Shown: positions 7,782 to 12,191 of the stretch, piece after piece
How the letters are laid out: the number at the start of each line of letters is the position of its first letter
Position numbering within the stretch: position 1 is the first letter of the stretch
Source: Euperipatoides rowelli
Taxonomy: Eukaryota; Onychophora; Udeonychophora; Euonychophora; Peripatopsidae
NCBI GenBank assembly: GCA_003024985.2
Contig: PXIH01S0021093.1
DNA: 12,191 nt
Strand: one strand, 5' to 3'
The notes under the pieces: generated by a model
The model's database searches: none
What the model saw: only the letters and a program-made list of their open reading frames with translations
What the model was told of the DNA's origin: nothing
Translations under genes and position numbers: made by a program

Positions 7782-8088
7782 CAGTGTTTCCCAAATAGAG
7801 TTCCATGGAACCCTGGGTTTCCAGGAGGTGAACATTAGGGTTCCATAAGAAAATTACATCACAAAAAAATTTGAATATTAAAAAAGGGATAAAAAAATAT
7901 TTAAACATTGATAGATTGTACGTACAGCAATGTGTACCTGAATGCTAAGCTAAAACATCATAGAGAAGATATTCTGGGGCAGTGCATGAGAACTTAAACA
8001 AATATTAGTGGAACCATACTGTTGATGAAGCTTAATTTTTAATGAGTTTGAAATGATTCTGTGGCCAAATTTAATTGGGGAAATACTG
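7782..8088. mobile_element. hAT-type MITE, 307 bp
   Basis: The left end reads CAGTGTTTCCCAAAT. The right end, reverse-complemented, reads CAGTATTTCCCCAATT. CAG followed by TTTCCC is a typical hAT terminus. The subterminal region carries a GGTTCC-type dyad (AGTTCCATGGAACCCT, about 7799-7814) and further GGGTTYCC words, as in many animal hAT elements. The flanks are a diverged 8-bp duplication (7774-7781 and 8089-8096). There is no transposase frame, so it is non-autonomous. Mismatches in both TIR and duplication suggest it is old. Confidence 0.82.
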
Positions 8089-8096
8089 CTCTACCG

Positions 8097-8649
8097 ATTT
8101 TAATCAAAATAGGGTGTATATAATATTGTGACCTAAATAAATGGTTGTAATTTAGATAACCCAAATGAATCGAAAATCCTGACCTTATTTTGGCTTTAAG
8201 TAAATTTTCAAACATTTACTGTTTAATCGTTTTAAGGATGAAACTTGGAACATGTGTAGAAATTTAATGAAAACATAATTTAATCGGGTAAAATGACAGA
8301 ATAGGCCCGCAATTAAAATTCATCTATTCAATTTTTGTCTCCACAGCAGTGATTCTAGCAAGCCAAACACCCCTTTTAAAACATTTTATAATGTCGTTTT
8401 AAACCCAGTTAATCCAACTTGTTAGCTAATTGTCGAATTGGCAAAAGTTGACAAAAAAAACAAAAAAGCTTATCAAACTTTTAGGTAAGGTGAATTTTGG
8501 CTTTAATTTTGTTAAATTTTGGCAATTTTGAAAAAAAAAGGCTAGACAACACTTTTATAGGCTATTTATAAAATCATTAAATTAGCCACTTAGAATAAGT
8601 AGCATCAAACATTGTAGGCGAACTCAAAATTTTATATTGTTTCTTAATA
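8097..8649. other. AT-rich DNA, no gene seen
   Basis: Many A/T runs and GGCTTTAA/TTTTGGC-type words are present without a clear repeat structure. I see no open frame, RNA or TIR here. Confidence 0.5.
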
Positions 8650-8890
8650 GGTGCAATCTGGTTAACATAAGGTTGCACTGCAATCACCAGGATCCAAAAT
8701 GGCTTCTATGCAGGAATGACTCTCAGTCGGGTGATTTACACTCTTGGATGATTTTCCAGTAGGATGACGTATCACTACCAAATGAGTTAATTGATCATAA
8801 TTTCCCCAAAACCACATATCCCAATACATGGATTGGGTGAGATGATCTGACACCGTGTTCCCCAAGATCGTCGGACAGCAACTCTAGACT
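8650..8890 (-). other. Unrecognised island of balanced composition
   Basis: This block stands out sharply from A/T-rich DNA on both sides. On the minus strand an open frame of about 75 codons runs from just after a TAG near 8886 to a TAA at 8662, with no proper ATG start. Its residues look protein-like (several Cys, His, Pro and Trp), but I recognise no family. Near 8650-8690, GGTGCAA and TTGCAC form a short imperfect dyad. CpG is scarce while TG/CA is common, as in an old, methylation-decayed repeat. It may be a SINE-like repeat or a decayed coding fragment. Confidence 0.4.
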
Positions 8891-9156
8891 TTTTCTTGTA
8901 GTGGCATGTCAAAGATAAAGTTTATTCAACACCTGTACCTGATGTTAAACAGTAAATATGAGGATAAATTTTTACGAGTGTGACAAATGGCGTTACTGAT
9001 GATTATGTGGTATTGTCTTCATCTGGACATTTTAATCATCGATATGTTGGAAACATAGTTTTGATTTTGTATTGACTTTTTGCTGCTGACATTAACTTTA
9101 TTTGTTTAATTTTATTTTTATTATCCAATCAATTTTTTATTTTTGTAGCTATGTGA

Positions 9157-9190
9157 ACAAGGCCCATATCCTTCGGGGCTAGGGCCTTGT
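9157..9190 (+). other. Stable GC-rich hairpin with a cUUCGg loop
   Basis: ACAAGGCCC (9157-9165) pairs perfectly with GGGCCTTGT (9182-9190). Inside, after a three-by-three internal loop, TCC pairs with GGG around a UUCG tetraloop (C9171, TTCG 9172-9175, G9176). It stands alone in very A/T-rich DNA and is followed by T- and A-rich sequence and then a poly(A) run at 9287. This arrangement is reminiscent of the 3' end of a non-LTR retrotransposon, where a stem-loop is read by the reverse transcriptase. I see no reverse transcriptase fragment upstream to confirm it. Confidence 0.55.
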
Positions 9191-9286
9191 CTTTCTTAAA
9201 ATATAATTTTATTTTTAATTATATTTATTATTTTTTTAGTGGTTGAGGTTTAGATAAGGAATGTATGCCTCAATTATTAAAAGTGT

Positions 9287-9344
9287 AAAAAAAAAAAAAA
9301 TATGTTCTGAAATATAATAAACCTGAAATAATAATAATAATAAC
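9287..9344. repeat. Poly(A) run followed by an AAT microsatellite
   Basis: Fourteen As (9287-9300) are followed by a short spacer and about five AAT units (about 9327-9343). A-rich tails plus short tandem units often mark retroposon 3' ends. That fits loosely with the hairpin about 100 bp upstream. Confidence 0.7.
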
Positions 9345-10360
9345 AAATGCTATCATGGCTGTCTCCGAAGAGATATTGGACAAAAACATGGCCAGAAATT
9401 TAAAGTGGGCTGGATGTGCTCTAGGCCATGTTGGAAAGACTTTATGATCAGACTGTATTTTGAAAGAAATCTGGCTTGTCACATGTTGCCATCATTTGCG
9501 CTATTCTATAAGAAATGACGAGTCCTTTATTTTGCTGAATTAATCATTTATTTAGCATTCTGGTGACAGTATTACATTTTACTTTTAAATTTCGAAAATA
9601 TGCTACACTTTACCTTTTTATGCCAGGATGTTTCTTCGTAAAATGGTCATTTAATGTTGATGGGTTCATTGCTTCATTAGAAAATGTGATGGCAAAGTAG
9701 CAGAAGATATGAAACTAAATTTTATTTATTTGAATAATGCTGACATTTTTTTATGGTTCTGTGACTTGTTTGTAGGAGGGACACATTTGCAATTCATAAA
9801 TATTACGATAATAACTGACAAATCACTGGGAATGTAGCTATAGAAGACAGAATAAACACATATACCAGGAGCTGACAGTAGTATCCACCCCCTTAACAAT
9901 ACGATAGAGAAAGGTTTCTCATTGCGTGGAATGCATATCACCGGTGGTACTTGAAAGATGATTTAATGGTATGTGAATAACATGTGGATGATCTTGTTTT
10001 TTCTTTGATTTATGAAAAATACAAACAAAATTTCCACATCTAAAGGAAAATTATTGTCTTCCTCCCTTTGCCTGGGTAGCCTTACTGTATCGATTGTTCA
10101 ACCAAAGAATAGCCTATAAATCATAAGGTGCATTCATTGGTGCGATGTATTTTATTTTTATGTGCATGACTACGGTATCTCACAGCACAAAATAAAGTTT
10201 TTTCTTTAAATAGTTTGCCATATTTGTTATTGTTTTGTGCAATTTTTGTATTATAAATTAATTAAAATATGTTCAATTTTTATAACATAGCCTTATTAGT
10301 CGAATATTCTTGACTTTTCCTCTTAATACAAATACAGGCTTGGGTGTTACACAAATAAAT
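9345..10360. other. No gene supported
   Basis: 9345-9490 is more balanced in composition. It carries a 30-codon ATG frame on the plus strand (9355-9447) and an open minus frame overlapping it. Neither is long enough or familiar enough to call. The remainder is A/T-rich. AATAAA-type strings near 10190 have no upstream exon to serve. Confidence 0.5.
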
Positions 10361-10579
10361 TTGTTATCTGCCCACCCACATAATTAATGCTAAGAGTAGC
10401 GTGTGGAATTAGTATATATTTCTCGCTGATTTTAGTATATTTTCTTTACAGTCCTTACCTAACCTTACCTTACCTTAACCCTGAACCCTAGGGTAATCTA
10501 GAGGTGAAATAATCTTTTGCTGAATGTCGATCTTGATAAACCGTCAGCCATATTGGTGGGAAGATAACAGAATCTAACC
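10361..10579 (+). mobile_element. MITE A, copy 2 (opposite orientation, left end decayed)
   Basis: This is the reverse complement of MITE A copy 1 along nearly its whole length. It reads GTTATCTGCCCACC at the left, CATAATTAATG, then the core CTAACCTTACC...AACCCTGAACCCT and GGTAATCTAGAGGTGAA. CCATATTGGTGGG and the right TIR (10553-10579, ending GAATCTAACC) follow. The outer 11 bases of the left TIR are not recognisable. No target duplication can be identified. This copy is therefore older or more damaged than copy 1. Confidence 0.85.
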
Positions 10580-10654
10580 AGTTTTTTAATTTTGTTTTTT
10601 GTGGTACCCATTTTAAACCATTTGACTGATAGACCAAGCACAATCTAAGATTTT

Positions 10655-10699
10655 TAAATTGACCCTGAGGATCAGTTTAACCTAGGTATAGAACCACTG
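10655..10699 (-). mobile_element. Lone hAT-like terminus
   Basis: Read on the minus strand, the end begins CAGTGGTTCTATACC, close to the widespread hAT terminus CAGTGGTTCTCAACC. It continues with AGGTTAAACTGATCC. The flanking 8 bases are CTATAATG. I could not find a matching end upstream: CAGTTTTTTAA at 10579 fits only the first four bases and its flank does not match. This is probably a truncated hAT element, or a chance match. Confidence 0.4.
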
Positions 10700-10707
10700 C
10701 TATAATG

Positions 10708-12048
10708 TAAAATAAATAAATACCAGTCTGCAAAAAGTTTTCAACTAATATAGTGATGTTTATTTTGTAGCTTCTTTTAACAATTAAATTTTTCCAGCAT
10801 TAATTCTACCTGACATGAGTCCACTATATATTATTATTATTTACTAAATATTCCTGCAGCTGTGTGTCTTAAGCGATGCTTGATCTTCTTAATTTATAGC
10901 ATTATTATTATTGATAAGTTGGCTATAAATTAACTTTACAGCAGGAAAGTTTCTCCCTTTCTTAGCATAGTCAAATTTATAATTCATTGTGCATAAATAA
11001 AACGGTGCAATTAATCATCCGGACATTTTTTTTTTTAAAAAAATATTAGAAATAATTCGTAATTAAACATTGAAAGCATTAGCCTAAACTAATCCAGTTC
11101 TTTTTTTTTGCATATGTAATTTCTCCACCTCTGACAAAAATCAATTGAATCTTATCTTTTGAATATAATTTAGTTCCAGTAATTTGGTTACTTACTGAGT
11201 ATCCTAATATTGTATTATACTATTTCTAAAAGTAGAATAAAAAAAATTGCACTTAATATTCAGTTATTTAAACATCAAAAGAAAATCCGCTCTACATTTA
11301 AATATTCATTTTTTACAATTGCGTAATTTCCTCCACCTGTCGTTGCTGTTTGATTTTTTTTTTTTCTTAATTATAATAAATTCACTTAGCAAAATGATTT
11401 TGTAAAATAATAGCTCATAATAAAATATTACAATCAATAAATTGAATATTTTAGTTTTGGGTGCTATAGAAATTTTGAAAATTAGTACAAACCTTTTTTT
11501 TTAAAAAAAAAAAAAAAATTACGGTATTTTGAGAGAGAAAATTAATTTGAACTACTTAAATCAATAATAATAATGACATTTTTATTTTTTTTTAGTTAAC
11601 TTTTGAAATCATGCACCATAATAAGCACAAAGAAATATCTTTTAATTATGCCCACATGATCAAAGTCAAGGATGTCGGGTCCGATTCACCTGCTTCATAA
11701 AATTATTCATTTTCTTTATCTCCTATCGGAATATTAAATTTTAAGACAGTTATGATCTTGGAAAACATTATTTAGAACTAAACTAATATTGCTTCCCTCC
11801 TGAGATGAAATGTGTGAGTTCTAGAAGACTAATTAGCTGTCATTAGTAATGGAGGTCAAAAGGTTTATCAGAACTTTAATTAAAAGAATCTTGACTTAAC
11901 TAATCCTTCCTACTTATTAACAAAACACTAATTGGGGAATTTTAATAGGATACTTAATTATGTCTTCTAATCATATTTGTACAATCCTTTTTTTTCTTTA
12001 ATAAAAAACTATGCTATGATTTTTTTATTGTGCAAAGATTATAGTAGA
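10708..12048. other. Very AT-rich DNA, no gene seen
   Basis: This stretch is dominated by A/T homopolymers, including T11A7 (11026-11043) and T9A16 (11494-11518), and short TTA runs near 10830 and 10900. A B-box-like string at 11677-11690 lacks a pairing T-stem, so it is not a tRNA. No open frame or repeat family is recognisable. Confidence 0.55.
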
Positions 12049-12122
12049 TATAAAACGGCGTTTCTGGAACAGGAAGTGACGTCATCGAATTTTCGAGTTC
12101 GAAAATGACGTCATAATCCAAG
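12049..12122 (+). promoter_or_regulatory. Candidate promoter: TATA, ETS-CRE, CRE, YY1-like
   Basis: TATAAAA is at 12049-12055. ACAGGAAGTGACGTCA (12069-12084) is an ETS core (GGAAGTG) fused to a perfect CRE palindrome. A second CRE, TGACGTCA, is at 12106-12113. CCAAGATGGCT (12118-12128) resembles the YY1 site that often overlaps the start codon of housekeeping genes. The order and tight spacing are typical of animal promoters with short leaders. Against this, the two CREs are arms of a hairpin, and a nearly identical CCAATATGGCTGA lies inside MITE A, so a repeat origin is a real alternative. Confidence 0.4.
12077..12113. repeat. Nested palindrome with CRE arms
   Basis: TGACGTCA (12077-12084) pairs with TGACGTCA (12106-12113). 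TTTTCGA (12090-12096) pairs with TCGAAAA (12099-12105) around GT. Five unpaired bases (TCGAA) lie on the left side only. Total stem is 15 pairs, and each outer arm is itself a perfect 8-bp palindrome. Confidence 0.85.
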
Positions 12123-12136
12123 ATGGCTGACTTGAT
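12123..12136 (+). CDS. Possible first coding exon, 14 bases (partial gene)
   Basis: An ATG in good context (CCAAGATGG) opens MADL plus two bases, then meets GTAAGTG, a near-consensus splice donor, at 12137. Without splicing the frame stops at TAA two codons later, so it is only meaningful if the donor is used. Very short first exons beginning inside a YY1-like site are known in animal genes. The downstream exon would lie beyond the window. I do not recognise the gene. Confidence 0.25.
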
Positions 12137-12167
12137 GTAAGTGTTTTTTGTAGGTTTAGGCTGTTTT

Positions 12168-12187
12168 TATGCCCATATATGGGCATA
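12168..12187. repeat. Perfect 20-bp palindrome
   Basis: TATGCCCATATATGGGCATA is exactly self-complementary. It lies 31 bases after the putative splice donor, at the window edge. It could be a dimeric factor site, or the inner part of a foldback element continuing out of the window. Confidence 0.9.
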
Positions 12188-12191
12188 TGAC

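Noticed and set aside
9355-9447. 30-codon plus-strand ATG frame in a more balanced stretch
   Set aside because: It is too short, unfamiliar, and overlapped by an equally open minus frame.
10450-10490. Telomere-like words (CCTTACC, AACCCTGAACCCT)
   Set aside because: They are the core of MITE A and also occur in MITE C. They are not a regular TTAGGG array.
10579-10699. Complete 121-bp hAT MITE from CAGTTTTTTAA to the lone terminus
   Set aside because: Only the first four bases of the ends match, and the 8-bp flanks AATCTAAC and CTATAATG do not agree.
11677-11690. B-box-like string GGGTCCGATTCACC, suggesting a tRNA or tRNA-derived SINE
   Set aside because: The bases around it do not form a T-stem, and no A box lies at the right distance upstream.

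Overview
This window looks like non-coding nuclear DNA from an AT-rich invertebrate metazoan. It has long A/T runs, stop codons in every frame, a decayed 28S rRNA fragment of metazoan type, and several non-autonomous DNA transposons. I found no complete protein-coding gene, tRNA, CRISPR array or bacterial operon signal. Nearly all open frames of 60-80 codons are what an AT-rich 12-kb sequence gives by chance. The exact lineage cannot be read from the sequence.

Layout. 1-1018 is plain AT-rich DNA. 1019-1765 is one copy of an anonymous repeat (repeat B) split by two insertions. The first is a 250-bp element with 27-bp terminal inverted repeats (TIRs) and an 8-bp target duplication (MITE A, copy 1). 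The second is a roughly 310-bp element with different TIRs but a related internal core (MITE C). 1766-4514 is mostly featureless, with a 20-bp tandem duplication at 2630. 4515-4712 is a diverged 28S rRNA 3'-end fragment in antisense. 4848-4921 holds a spaced direct repeat. 5175-5417 is the only long frame with a true ATG that I would list, weakly. 5760-5844 is a long hairpin. 6838-7210 is a three-copy tandem repeat whose units carry a near-palindrome matching the CTCF core consensus. 7339-7491 is a second, uninterrupted copy of repeat B. 7782-8088 is a hAT-type MITE with TIRs and an 8-bp target duplication. 8650-8890 is an unrecognised island of balanced base composition. 9157-9190 is a very stable hairpin with a UUCG loop. 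10361-10579 is a second MITE A copy in the opposite orientation, followed near 10699 by a lone hAT-like end.

The last 150 bp (12049-12191) are the best candidate for gene-related sequence. A TATA-like box, an ETS site fused to a CRE palindrome, a second CRE, a YY1-like site containing an ATG, and a strong splice donor 14 bases after that ATG occur in that order. This could be the promoter and first coding exon of a gene running off the window. It could also be the end of another palindromic MITE. The window's interest lies in its repeats and in this edge, not in a gene cluster.
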